64,000 bases of DNA from Methylobacterium nonmethylotrophicum (GTDB lineage: Bacteria; Pseudomonadota; Alphaproteobacteria; Rhizobiales; Beijerinckiaceae), in NCBI RefSeq assembly GCF_004745635.1, contig NZ_SRLB01000034.1:1-64000 (forward strand), given 5' to 3'. The notes below the pieces were generated by a model. The model was not told the origin of the DNA. It saw only the letters and a list, made by a program, of their open reading frames with translations, and did no database searches. Positions within the stretch are counted from its first letter, which is position 1, and every line of letters begins with the position of its first letter. Shown piece after piece: positions 26,509-34,899 of the stretch. The position numbers and the translations under genes are program-made.

Positions 26509-29310
26509 ATGCGGGGCGCAGACAGGACCGATCGCCGCGACCGCACCGAGTCGATCAGATCTGTGAGCCCGACGACCAAGATCTCACCGCCGGCCGAGGC
26601 CTCGCGCGGTCGCTCCTTCCGGATGGTGGCCGTGTCCGCAGGCCTCCTGGCGATCCTGATCGCGGGCGCGGCGGGGCTGCTCGTGCACGATCTGCACGGG
26701 CGGGCCGTCACCGATACCGAGCGCGGCCTCGTCAGCCTCTCGACGGTGCTGGCCGACCAGGCCGACCGGGCGCTGCAATCGATCGAGCTGGTCCAGGACA
26801 CCGTGATCGGCGAGGTCCGGAACGCCGGTGTCGCCGGCGAGGCGGACTACGCCGTCCTCGCCTCGCAGAAATCCCTGCACGAGGCGCTGAGGACGCGGAT
26901 CGCCGCCCTGCCGCAGGTCAACGCCATCACGGTGATCGACCGGCACGGCACCCTCCTCAACTTCAGCCGCTACTGGCCGATCCCGACGATCAGCGTCGCC
27001 GACCGGGACTACTTCAAGGCGCTGACGGCCGATCCGGCCCTCGAGCGCGCCATCGGCCAGCCGGTGCAGAACCGCGGCGACGGGGCCTGGACGATCTACA
27101 TCGCCCGGAAGGTCCGCGCCCCGGACGGGACCTTCCTGGGCCTGGTGCTCGGCGCGGTCGAGCTCGGCTATTTCGAGCAGCTCTACCGCGCGATCGCGCC
27201 GGCGGGCGACTACGTCGTGTCGGTCTTCCGCCAGGACGGCACGCTCCTCGTCCGCCATCCCCAGCGCGACGGAAGCGTCGGGCGGACCTTCCCGGAGACC
27301 GGGGCGGTGCGGATCGCGCTCAAGGATCCGAGCGGCGGCGTGATCCGCAACGTCAGCCCGATCGACGGGCAGGACCGCATCGTCGCGACGCGGGCGCTGG
27401 CGCGCTACCCGATGATCCTCAGCGTCAGCCGCACCGCGCAGGCGAGCCTCGCCGCCTGGCGCCAGCAGGCGCTGCTCGTCGGCGCCGCGGCCCTGATCTT
27501 CGATCTCGGCCTCGCCGGGCTGGTGCTGCTGGCGCTTCGCCAGACCCGTGCCCTGGCGCGGCTCGCCGCGGCGGAGACCGCCAGGTCCGCCGCTCGTGCC
27601 GCCGCCCGCGCCGCCGCCGAAGCGCGGGAACTGGGCGAACGCGAGCGTCGCGCCCAGCACGCCCAGTTCGGCATCGCCCTCGATCACATGACCCAGGGCC
27701 TGTGCCTGTTCGACCGCGACGACCGGCTGATCGTGATGAATGCGCGCTACGCGCAGATGCACGCCGTGCCGGACGCGCTGCGGCGGCCGGGCACGCCGCT
27801 CGACGCCCTGCTCGGCCACCTGATGGGGAACGGGCAGCAGGCCGAGGCGAACCCGCTGGTGGCGGCCTGCCGCCGGATCGCGGCCGGCGGGGCGCCGGCG
27901 AGCTTCACCTGCGACCTCGCCGACGGGCGCGCGATCGGCGTCGTGCACGTGCCGATCCCGGGCGGCGGCTGGGTCTGCACCCACGAGGACGTGACCGAGC
28001 GGCGCCGGAGCGAGGCGCGGATCGCCCACATGGCCGGGCACGACGCCCTGACCGGGCTGCCGAACCGCGCCCATCTCCAGGAGCGCCTCGACGCGGCGCT
28101 GGCCGCCCGGGCCGCCGACGAGGCGGTGAGCGTGCTCTGCCTCGACCTCGACGGCTTCAAGGAGGTCAACGACACCTACGGCCACCCGATCGGCGACGAG
28201 CTCCTGCGCCACGTGGCGCGTCGCCTGCAGGAGGCGGTCGGCAGCACCGCGCTCGTCGGGCGCCTCGGCGGCGACGAGTTCGCGGTCATGCGCTGCGCGC
28301 CCTCGCATCCGGCGGGGGTGGCGGCGCTCGCCGAGCGCATCGTCCGGCTGCTGCGGCTTCCCTTCGACGTCCAGGGCCACGAGGTCGGCATCGGCACCTC
28401 GATCGGCATCGCGATGACGGAGGAGGCCGGCACCACGACGGCCGAGCTGCTGCGCCGGGCCGACGTCGCCCTCTACCAAGCGAAGGCCTCGGGCCGGAAC
28501 GGCTGGCGCTTCTTCGACGGGGCGATGGATGCCGACCTGCAGCGGCGCCGCCAACTCGGCGCCGACCTGCGCGGCGCCCTCGCCGAGGGGCAGCTCGAGC
28601 TGCACTACCAGCCCATCGTCGCCGCCGACGGGGCGGAGGTGCGCGGCTACGAGGCCCTGCTGCGCTGGCGCCACCCGCGCGAGGGCTTCGTCAGCCCGGG
28701 CGAGTTCATCCCGATCGCCGAGGCGACCGGGCAGATCCGGCGCCTCGGCGCCTGGGCGCTCGCCCGGGCCTGCGCCGATGCCGCCGCCTGGCCCGCCGGC
28801 CTCAAGGTCGCGGTGAACCTCTCCCCGGTGCAGTTCGTCGGCGACGCCCTCGTCGACGAGGTGGCGGGCGCGCTCACGGCGAGCGGCCTGCCCCCGTCCC
28901 GCCTCGAACTCGAGATCACCGAATCGGTGCTGCTCCAGGACGACGACGTGACGGTGGCGATCCTGCACCGCCTGCGCGCCCTCGGGGTCAGCACCGCGAT
29001 GGACGATTTCGGCACCGGCTACTCGTCCCTGAGCTACCTGCGCCGCTTCCCCTTCGACAAGATCAAGATCGACCAGTGCTTCGTGCGCAACCTCCAGGAG
29101 GCCGGCAGCAGCGAGATCGTCCGGGCCACGGTGAGCCTCGGCAAGGCGCTCGGCATGACCGTGCTGGCCGAGGGCGTCGAGACCGAGGCCCAGGCCGCGA
29201 TGCTGCGCGAGGCCGGTTGCGACGAGCTGCAGGGCTACCTGTTCGGCCGGCCCTGCCCGGTCGGGGCGCTGCGGGGGATCGCGGCCGCCGGCCGGTCTGC
29301 GGCGGCCTGA
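26509..29310 (+). CDS. Membrane sensor with PAS, GGDEF and EAL domains
   Basis: This c-di-GMP enzyme has up to 933 residues. Order: transmembrane helix (about 40-60), periplasmic sensor of the dCache-like kind (about 65-300, including DRDYFKAL), second helix (about 315-340), Ala-rich helical linker, a PAS fold (about 390-500: GLCLFDRDDRLIVMN), GGDEF (GRLGGDEFAV at about 586) and EAL (YEALLRW at about 714, EITES, DDFGTGYSSLSYL, KIKIDQ). Both catalytic motifs are intact; the RxxD inhibitory site expected five residues before GGDEF is not seen. The start is uncertain: ATG 26509, GTG 26563 and ATG 26623 are possible. It is a lone gene, sensing an unknown periplasmic ligand. Confidence 0.92.
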   Translation: MRGADRTDRRDRTESIRSVSPTTKISPPAEASRGRSFRMVAVSAGLLAILIAGAAGLLVHDLHGRAVTDTERGLVSLSTVLADQADRALQSIELVQDTVIGEVRNAGVAGEADYAVLASQKSLHEALRTRIAALPQVNAITVIDRHGTLLNFSRYWPIPTISVADRDYFKALTADPALERAIGQPVQNRGDGAWTIYIARKVRAPDGTFLGLVLGAVELGYFEQLYRAIAPAGDYVVSVFRQDGTLLVRHPQRDGSVGRTFPETGAVRIALKDPSGGVIRNVSPIDGQDRIVATRALARYPMILSVSRTAQASLAAWRQQALLVGAAALIFDLGLAGLVLLALRQTRALARLAAAETARSAARAAARAAAEARELGERERRAQHAQFGIALDHMTQGLCLFDRDDRLIVMNARYAQMHAVPDALRRPGTPLDALLGHLMGNGQQAEANPLVAACRRIAAGGAPASFTCDLADGRAIGVVHVPIPGGGWVCTHEDVTERRRSEARIAHMAGHDALTGLPNRAHLQERLDAALAARAADEAVSVLCLDLDGFKEVNDTYGHPIGDELLRHVARRLQEAVGSTALVGRLGGDEFAVMRCAPSHPAGVAALAERIVRLLRLPFDVQGHEVGIGTSIGIAMTEEAGTTTAELLRRADVALYQAKASGRNGWRFFDGAMDADLQRRRQLGADLRGALAEGQLELHYQPIVAADGAEVRGYEALLRWRHPREGFVSPGEFIPIAEATGQIRRLGAWALARACADAAAWPAGLKVAVNLSPVQFVGDALVDEVAGALTASGLPPSRLELEITESVLLQDDDVTVAILHRLRALGVSTAMDDFGTGYSSLSYLRRFPFDKIKIDQCFVRNLQEAGSSEIVRATVSLGKALGMTVLAEGVETEAQAAMLREAGCDELQGYLFGRPCPVGALRGIAAAGRSAAA

Positions 29311-29600
29311 CCCCGGGGGGCCGGGACCCGACCGGGGCCGGGCATGCTCGTGGCCGGCGAACGGCCACCCCCCGGACATGGTGACCGCATCCGGCCGATC
29401 CTCGCGGCCGAGCCGGGGCCGGACAGGCGCGATTCCCGTCGAGGGCGGGAAAATCCGACGTCTCGATTAACAACCGTGAGCGCGCGCGGCGCCGGATCTG
29501 GGATGTTCGGTGTCCAGCGCCCTCTCCGTCGAGCAGGGCGGTCGAGCGCGGAAGACGCCCCTTGTGCCGGGGCCGCGGACGCGCGCCGGGAGCAGGTGCC
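29311..29600. other. Non-coding region upstream of the cydAB operon
   Basis: No gene is recognised. A short less GC-rich stretch (TCTCGATTAACAACCG, about 29460-29476) may hold the promoter of the cydAB transcript. The rest is GC-rich without clear repeats. Confidence 0.35.
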
Positions 29601-29738
29601 ATGCCGGTCGAGCGCAGGGATACCGACATGCATCCGTCGCGACGCGCGGCCGGCCCTCCGGACGGGAGGCAGGCCTTCGACCCGGTCGCGGGCGTGCGGG
29701 CGAGGACGGCGACGCCGTGCCGGATGCAGGCGGCGTGA
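29601..29738 (+). CDS. Possible short leader ORF before cydA
   Basis: A 45-codon frame starts at ATG 29601 with GGAG 8 bases upstream, and ends with a TGA at 29736-29738 that overlaps an in-frame GTG start of cydA (GTGA at 29735). The product (starting MPVERRDTDMHP) is basic, Arg/Pro rich, without a membrane helix, so it is not a CydX-type subunit. It could be a leader that couples translation to cydA, or a chance frame in GC-rich DNA. The only support is ribosome-site spacing and the stop/start overlap. Confidence 0.3.
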   Translation: MPVERRDTDMHPSRRAAGPPDGRQAFDPVAGVRARTATPCRMQAA

Positions 29739-29743
29739 GCGCC

Positions 29744-31135
29744 ATGGCGTTCGATCCCCTGCTGCTCTCGCGCATCCAATGGGCCTGGGTCATATCCTGG
29801 CACATCCTGCTGCCGGCCTTCACGGTCGGGCTCGCCTCCTACATTGCCCTCCTGGAAGGCCTGTCCTTCGCGACCGGCAACCCGGCCTGGTTGCGCGCCT
29901 CGACCTTCTGGACCGGCATCTTCGCGGTCTCCTTCGGCATGGGCGTGGTCTCGGGGATCGTCATGCCGTTCCAGTTCGGCACCAACTGGGCGCGCTTCTC
30001 GGACGCCACCGCCAACGTCCTCTCGCCGATGATGGCCTACGAGGACCTGATGGCGTTCTTCCTCGAGGCCTCCTTCCTCGGGGTGCTCCTGTTCGGGCGC
30101 CATCTCGTGCCGCCCTGGGCGCATTTCGTCTCCGCAATCATGGTGGCGATCGGCACGTTGTTCTCGTCGTTCTGGATCCTGTCGGTGAATTCCTGGATGC
30201 AGACGCCGGCCGGCTTCTCGCGCGGCGAGGACGGGCGCTTCTTCCCGGCGGACTGGCTGCAGATCGTCTTCAACCCCTCCTTCCCGTTCCGCCTCGCCCA
30301 CACGGTCACGGCCTTCTACATCACGACGGGCTTCGTGGTGCTCGGGGTCGGGGCCTACCTGGTGCGCAGGGCCGAGCCGGGCTCCGAGCCGCGCCTGATG
30401 ATGCGCATGGCCCTTGCGCTCCTCGCCGTCCTGGTGCCGCTGCAGATGCTCATCGGCGACATGCACGGGCTCAACACCCGGGAGCACCAGCCGGCCAAGC
30501 TCGCGGCGATCGAGGGCCGCTACGACACCGCGGCGCCCGCGCCCCTGACCCTGATCGGCTGGCCGGACGACGCGGCCGCGATCATGCGCTACGCGATCGA
30601 GGTGCCGCGGCTCGGCAGCCTGGTCCTCACCCACAGCTGGGACGGCGAGATCCGCGGCCTGAAGGAGTGGCCGGCCGACCAGCGCCCGCCCGTCGCCTTC
30701 CCGTTCTTCGGCTTCCGGGTGATGGTCGGCATCGCCTTCGCGATGCTGGCCGTGGTAATCGCCGGGCTGGTGCTGTGGCGGCGCGGGCGGCTGTTCGAGA
30801 CCGGCTGGTACCTGCGCCTGTGCCAGTGGTTCGCCCCGCTCGGCTTCGTGGCGGTGCTGGCGGGCTGGATCACCACGGAGGTCGGGCGCCAGCCCTGGAC
30901 GGTCTACGGGCACCTGCGCACGGAGCACTCGGTCTCGCCCTCGCTCACGGGCGCGGACGTGGCGCTGTCGCTCGCCGCCTATGGGATCGTCTACCTGATC
31001 ATGTTCCCGGCCGGCATCGCCGTCATGATCGGGCGGATCCGCGCCGGGCTGTCGCTGCGGGCCGAGCCGCGGGACCCAGTCGAAGGCTTGCAATCGCGCG
31101 CGCCCGTCAAGGCGCCGCCCCCGGCGGCGGAGTGA
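29744..31135 (+). CDS. cydA: Cytochrome bd ubiquinol oxidase subunit I (CIO type)
   Basis: The 463-residue integral membrane subunit carries haems b558, b595 and d and reduces oxygen with quinol electrons. It shows the haem ligand region WHILLPAF (His about 19), AHTVTAFYITTGF (His about 186) and the GWITTEVGRQPW signature near residue 390. The quinol loop after about residue 245 is short compared with Escherichia coli CydA (522 residues), which marks the cyanide-insensitive CIO/CydA subgroup. Start ATG 29744; a GTG at 29735 overlapping the upstream leader stop is an alternative. cydB follows after 4 bases. No cydX or cydDC is nearby. It gives high-affinity or stress-resistant respiration. Confidence 0.93.
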   Translation: MAFDPLLLSRIQWAWVISWHILLPAFTVGLASYIALLEGLSFATGNPAWLRASTFWTGIFAVSFGMGVVSGIVMPFQFGTNWARFSDATANVLSPMMAYEDLMAFFLEASFLGVLLFGRHLVPPWAHFVSAIMVAIGTLFSSFWILSVNSWMQTPAGFSRGEDGRFFPADWLQIVFNPSFPFRLAHTVTAFYITTGFVVLGVGAYLVRRAEPGSEPRLMMRMALALLAVLVPLQMLIGDMHGLNTREHQPAKLAAIEGRYDTAAPAPLTLIGWPDDAAAIMRYAIEVPRLGSLVLTHSWDGEIRGLKEWPADQRPPVAFPFFGFRVMVGIAFAMLAVVIAGLVLWRRGRLFETGWYLRLCQWFAPLGFVAVLAGWITTEVGRQPWTVYGHLRTEHSVSPSLTGADVALSLAAYGIVYLIMFPAGIAVMIGRIRAGLSLRAEPRDPVEGLQSRAPVKAPPPAAE

Positions 31136-31139
31136 GGCC

Positions 31140-32159
31140 ATGGCACCCGGCGGCGTCCTGTTCGACTTCCTGCCGATCTGGATCGTGATCCTCGGCCTCG
31201 CCGTCTTCTTCTACGTGCTCCTCGACGGCTTCGACCTCGGCGTCGGCATCCTGTACGGCTTCGCCCCGGCGGAGGACCGGCCGCTCCTGATGAACTCCAT
31301 CGCGCCGATCTGGGACGGCAACGAGACCTGGCTGATCCTCGGCGGGGTCGGGCTTCTGGCGGTGTTCCCGCTCGCCTACGCGATCATCATCCCGGCCGTG
31401 TACTTCCCGATCCTCCTGATGCTGCTCGCGCTCGTGTTCCGGGGCGTCGCCTTCGAGTTCCAGTTCAAGAATCCGGCGATCCGCCGGCTGTGGCGGTGGG
31501 GCTTCTGCCTCGGATCGGTCCTCGCCACCCTGGCGCAGGGCTTCGTGCTCGGCGCCTTCGTGCAGGGCTTCCGGGTGAAGGGCCGCGACTTCGCCGGCAC
31601 CTCCTTCGACTGGCTCACCCCGTTCGCGGCGACGACGGGGGTCGCGCTCCTCCTCGGCTACGCGCTCCTCGGCGCCGGCTGGCTGGTCCTGAAGACCGAG
31701 GGGCACCTCCAGGACTGGGCGCGCCGCATGGGGCGGATCTGCCTCCTCGGGGTGCTGGCGGCAATCGCGGTCGTCAGCCTCTGGACCCCGCTTGCCGATC
31801 CGGCGGTGGCCGCGCGCTGGTTCTCCTGGCCGAACGTCGCCTTCCTGGCCCCCGTCCCGGTGCTGACGGCGCTCGCGGCGCTCGCGGCGTGGCGGGCCCT
31901 GAACGGATGGGGACCGGATGCGGGGCCGTTCCTGTGGGCGATGCTCCTGTTCCTGCTGTCCTATCTCGGCATCGCGATCAGCCTCTGGCCCTACATCGTG
32001 CCGCGGCAGGTCACGGTGTGGGAGGCGGCCTCCTCGCAGGGCACGCAGGCGTTCCTGCTCATCGGAACCCTGTTCCTGCTTCCGGTCATCGCCGTGTACT
32101 CGTCCTGGTCGTACTGGGTCTTCCGCGGCAAGGTGCGGGGCGATGTCGGCTACCACTGA
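31140..32159 (+). CDS. cydB: Cytochrome bd ubiquinol oxidase subunit II
   Basis: The 339-residue membrane protein has about eight to nine helices and the CydB signatures DGFDLGVGILYGF (about residues 28-41) and IWDGNETWLILGG (about 60-72), then RGVAFEF. It stabilises the oxidase and forms the heterodimer with subunit I encoded just upstream. The ending SSWSYWVFRGKV is typical. Length fits the CIO-type subunit. Confidence 0.94.
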   Translation: MAPGGVLFDFLPIWIVILGLAVFFYVLLDGFDLGVGILYGFAPAEDRPLLMNSIAPIWDGNETWLILGGVGLLAVFPLAYAIIIPAVYFPILLMLLALVFRGVAFEFQFKNPAIRRLWRWGFCLGSVLATLAQGFVLGAFVQGFRVKGRDFAGTSFDWLTPFAATTGVALLLGYALLGAGWLVLKTEGHLQDWARRMGRICLLGVLAAIAVVSLWTPLADPAVAARWFSWPNVAFLAPVPVLTALAALAAWRALNGWGPDAGPFLWAMLLFLLSYLGIAISLWPYIVPRQVTVWEAASSQGTQAFLLIGTLFLLPVIAVYSSWSYWVFRGKVRGDVGYH

Positions 32160-32224
32160 CCGGCCGCCCGTTGCGGCGATCCCCCGGCAGCCCCTCCCGC
32201 CGTCACGCGCATCGGGCGAGGGAC

Positions 32225-33469
32225 CTACCCCCGCAGCGCCCGCTCGACCAGCCCCGCCGCGGCCAGCGCCCGCCCGTCGTCGCCGAACCGGGCGATCACC
32301 TGGACGCCGACCGGCAGGCCGGCCGCATTGCGCTCGACCGGCACCGTCACGCAGGGCACGCCCATCAGGGTCCAGAGGCGGTTGAAGCGCGAATCCCCCG
32401 TGTTGGCGAGGCCGGCGGGCGCCGCGCCCGGGGCGGCGTAGGTCAGGAGCACGTCGAAGCCGTTCTCCGAGAAGACGTCCTTCAGGCCGCGGCGGGCATG
32501 GTGGGCGGTGCGGCGGGCGGCGTCGTAGGCCGGGGTCTCGATGCCTTGCGCCGCGTCGAGGGCGGCGCGCAGGAGCGGCGGCAGGGCGTCGCGGTGGGTG
32601 GCGTATTCCCAGGCGAGCGCCTGGCGCGCCTCGTAATCCTGGAGGGTGCCGTGGACCGCGAAGGCCTCCCCGAAGGTGCCCGGCAGGGCGAGGTCGCGCA
32701 CCATCGCGCCGGCCCGCTCGGCGGCCCGCGCCGCCTTGGCGAGGGCGGCCTCGGCCTCCGGGTCGGGGGCGGCGCAGAATTCCTGGCGCACGATCCCGAT
32801 GCGCGGCGCGCCGGCATCGCCCATATGCGCAATGGCCGGGCGGTCGGCCATGAGCGCGAGCGCGTGGGCGGCATCCGCGACGCTCGCGGCGAACAGGCCC
32901 ACCGTGTCGAGGGCCCAGGAATAGCACTTCACCCCCACCGTCGGCAGCAGCCGGAAGGAGGGCTTGATCCCGACGACGCCGCAGAACGCCGCCGGGCGGA
33001 TCACCGAGCCGCCGGTCTGGGTGCCGAGCGCGAGCGGCAGCATCCCGGCCGCCACCGCGGCGGCGGAGCCCGCCGAGGAGCCCCCGGGCGTGTGGCCGGG
33101 ATCGTGCGGGTTGCGGGTCGGGGTGGGGTCGAGGAACGCGAAGGGCGTGGTGGTGGTCTTGGCGAGCGGTACCGCGCCGAGGTTCTTGAGCCGCGCCACC
33201 ACCGGCGCGTCGGCCCGCGGCCGCCAGGTCTCGTAGATGCTCGAGCCCATGCGGGTCGGCAGGTCGGCGGTGTCGATGATGTCCTTGATCCCGACCGCGA
33301 TCCCCGCGAGCGGCCCGCGCGCCGGGATCACCGGCGCGGCATCGACGCAGACCAGGGCGCCGACCTCCGGCTCGCGGTGCGCGATCGCCTCGCGCACCAG
33401 GCCGATCGCCCCATCGGGCGTCAGCCGGCCGGCATCGATTCGGGCGCGGAGATCGAGGAGCGAGAGCAT
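32225..33469 (-). CDS. Amidase (amidase signature family)
   Basis: The 414-residue amidase hydrolyses a C-N bond of unknown amide. The Ser-cisSer-Lys triad is visible: Lys62 in GIKDIID, cis-Ser at about 131-132 in PGGSSAGSAAAVAAGM, and nucleophile Ser155 in GTQTGGSVIRPAAFCG. No transamidation partner (gatB/gatC) is nearby and the C-terminal half is short, so it is a free-standing catabolic amidase rather than GatA. Start 33469 is preferred on homology; upstream ATG 33514 lacks a good site. It is divergent from lptB and converges on cydB. Confidence 0.9.
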   Translation of the reverse strand: MLSLLDLRARIDAGRLTPDGAIGLVREAIAHREPEVGALVCVDAAPVIPARGPLAGIAVGIKDIIDTADLPTRMGSSIYETWRPRADAPVVARLKNLGAVPLAKTTTTPFAFLDPTPTRNPHDPGHTPGGSSAGSAAAVAAGMLPLALGTQTGGSVIRPAAFCGVVGIKPSFRLLPTVGVKCYSWALDTVGLFAASVADAAHALALMADRPAIAHMGDAGAPRIGIVRQEFCAAPDPEAEAALAKAARAAERAGAMVRDLALPGTFGEAFAVHGTLQDYEARQALAWEYATHRDALPPLLRAALDAAQGIETPAYDAARRTAHHARRGLKDVFSENGFDVLLTYAAPGAAPAGLANTGDSRFNRLWTLMGVPCVTVPVERNAAGLPVGVQVIARFGDDGRALAAAGLVERALRG

Positions 33470-33684
33470 CGGGCCGTCCGTGCGGGAGAGCGAGGGATGC
33501 CCTTGTAAGCACAACGGCGCGGCCTGTTCCAGAACACGTGTTCCAGGACACCTCGGGCGCGTTGCGGCCGGGGGCCGGCATCGGCTAAACCGGCGCCGTT
33601 CACCCGCCGCACGGCCGCCTGGGGCGGAAAGGCCGGAGCGGCGGGGCGCCGGAGACCCGGCCCCTTCGCGAGAGAGCCTGCCCC

Positions 33685-34545
33685 GTGACCCTTCCCTCCG
33701 CCCTGCCGCTGCGAGCCCAGGCGATGCCGGCCGCGTCTCGCCTCGGGCGCCTCTTCGGCCGCGGGCGCAAGCCCGTCGCGGGCGCGCTGGAGCAGGACGG
33801 CGCCGCCGAGGGCTTCGGCGGGCCCGGCATCCTGGCGGTGGCGGGCCTCAAGAAGAGCTACGGCGCCCGCACGGTGGTGCACGATGCCGGCCTGACCGTG
33901 CGCAACGGCGAGGCGGTGGGCCTGCTCGGGCCCAACGGCGCCGGCAAGACCACGATCTTCTACATGATCACCGGCCTCGTCTCGGCCGACCGGGGCACGA
34001 TCAGCCTCGACGGGCACGAGATCACCCGCCTGCCGATGTACCAGCGGGCGCGGCTCGGCATCGGCTACCTGCCGCAGGAGGCCTCGATCTTCCGCGGCCT
34101 CAACGTCGAGGACAACATCCGGGCCGTCCTCGAGGTGGTGGAGCCCGACCGCAAGGCCCGCGAGCGCAAGCTCGATGCGCTCCTCGACGAGTTCAACATC
34201 GCCCGCCTGCGCAAGTCGCCCTCGATCGCCCTGTCGGGCGGCGAGCGGCGGCGCTGCGAGATCGCCCGGGCGCTCGCCTCCTCGCCGTCCTTCATGCTGC
34301 TCGACGAGCCCTTCGCGGGCATCGATCCGATCGCGGTCGGCGACATCCAGGAACTGGTGATGCACCTCAAGGGCCGCGGCATCGGGGTGCTCATCACCGA
34401 CCACAACGTGCGCGAGACGCTCGGCCTGATCGACCGGGCCTACATCGTGCATTCGGGCCGCATCCTGACCGAGGGCACGCCCGACGAGATCGTCGCCAAC
34501 GAGGACGTGCGCCGGCTCTACCTCGGCGAGGATTTCCGGCTGTAA
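33685..34545 (+). CDS. lptB: LPS export ABC transporter ATP-binding protein LptB
   Basis: The 286-residue ATPase of the lipopolysaccharide transport machine drives LptFG. Walker A GPNGAGKTT, Q-loop GYLPQEASIFRGLNVEDNI, signature LSGGERRRCEIARAL, Walker B FMLLDEPFAGIDP and switch ITDHNVRETL are all present; the last two are LptB-specific. An extra N-terminus of about 45 residues precedes the ATPase domain, as in other Methylobacterium homologues I would expect but cannot check. It starts at GTG. It lies upstream of rpoN, hpf and ptsN, the conserved order, but lptC and lptA, usually just before it, are absent from the window. Confidence 0.95.
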   Translation: MTLPSALPLRAQAMPAASRLGRLFGRGRKPVAGALEQDGAAEGFGGPGILAVAGLKKSYGARTVVHDAGLTVRNGEAVGLLGPNGAGKTTIFYMITGLVSADRGTISLDGHEITRLPMYQRARLGIGYLPQEASIFRGLNVEDNIRAVLEVVEPDRKARERKLDALLDEFNIARLRKSPSIALSGGERRRCEIARALASSPSFMLLDEPFAGIDPIAVGDIQELVMHLKGRGIGVLITDHNVRETLGLIDRAYIVHSGRILTEGTPDEIVANEDVRRLYLGEDFRL

Positions 34546-34899
34546 CGGCCGGGGCGATCGCGCGGATCGACGCTCCCGCGGCGCGGCCGGCAGGAGCACG
34601 CGCCCCCATCGACCCTCGGTCATCCGCGGCATCTGTCCGGCGCGACGCCCGGCCTCGGCTTCGGCGAGCGAGGGCCCCGCCCGGACCGACTTTCCTCCCC
34701 CTGCGTCGCTGACGCGGACGGGGAGAGAATCGGCACTTTTTTCCGCTGGTGTCGGGCCTCGCCCCGCGTCACCCTCGCGGGAGGCTCACGTCCGCTTTGA
34801 CGCGTGTCACGCTTCGGTTTAAAGCTGTGTTCAGGGATCTGAAGCAAGAGTCGTGCCGACCCCGGTCGGAACCGGGGCGACACATGTCGGGGCTGGCTG
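34546..34899. other. lptB-rpoN intergenic region
   Basis: No gene is seen. A TTGACG (34797-34802) lies about 17 bases before a TAAAGC/TTTAAA stretch at about 34818-34825, a weak candidate vegetative promoter for rpoN, about 75 bases before its start. The rest shows no repeat or known motif. Confidence 0.35.

Noticed and set aside
29510..29743. A 78-codon N-terminal extension of cydA
   Set aside because: The extension is Arg/Pro/Gly rich without a membrane helix; CydA proteins begin near FDPLLLSRIQWAW.
34546..34899. A sigma-54 promoter before rpoN
   Set aside because: I looked for TGGC-N8-TTGC at proper spacing and did not find a convincing one.
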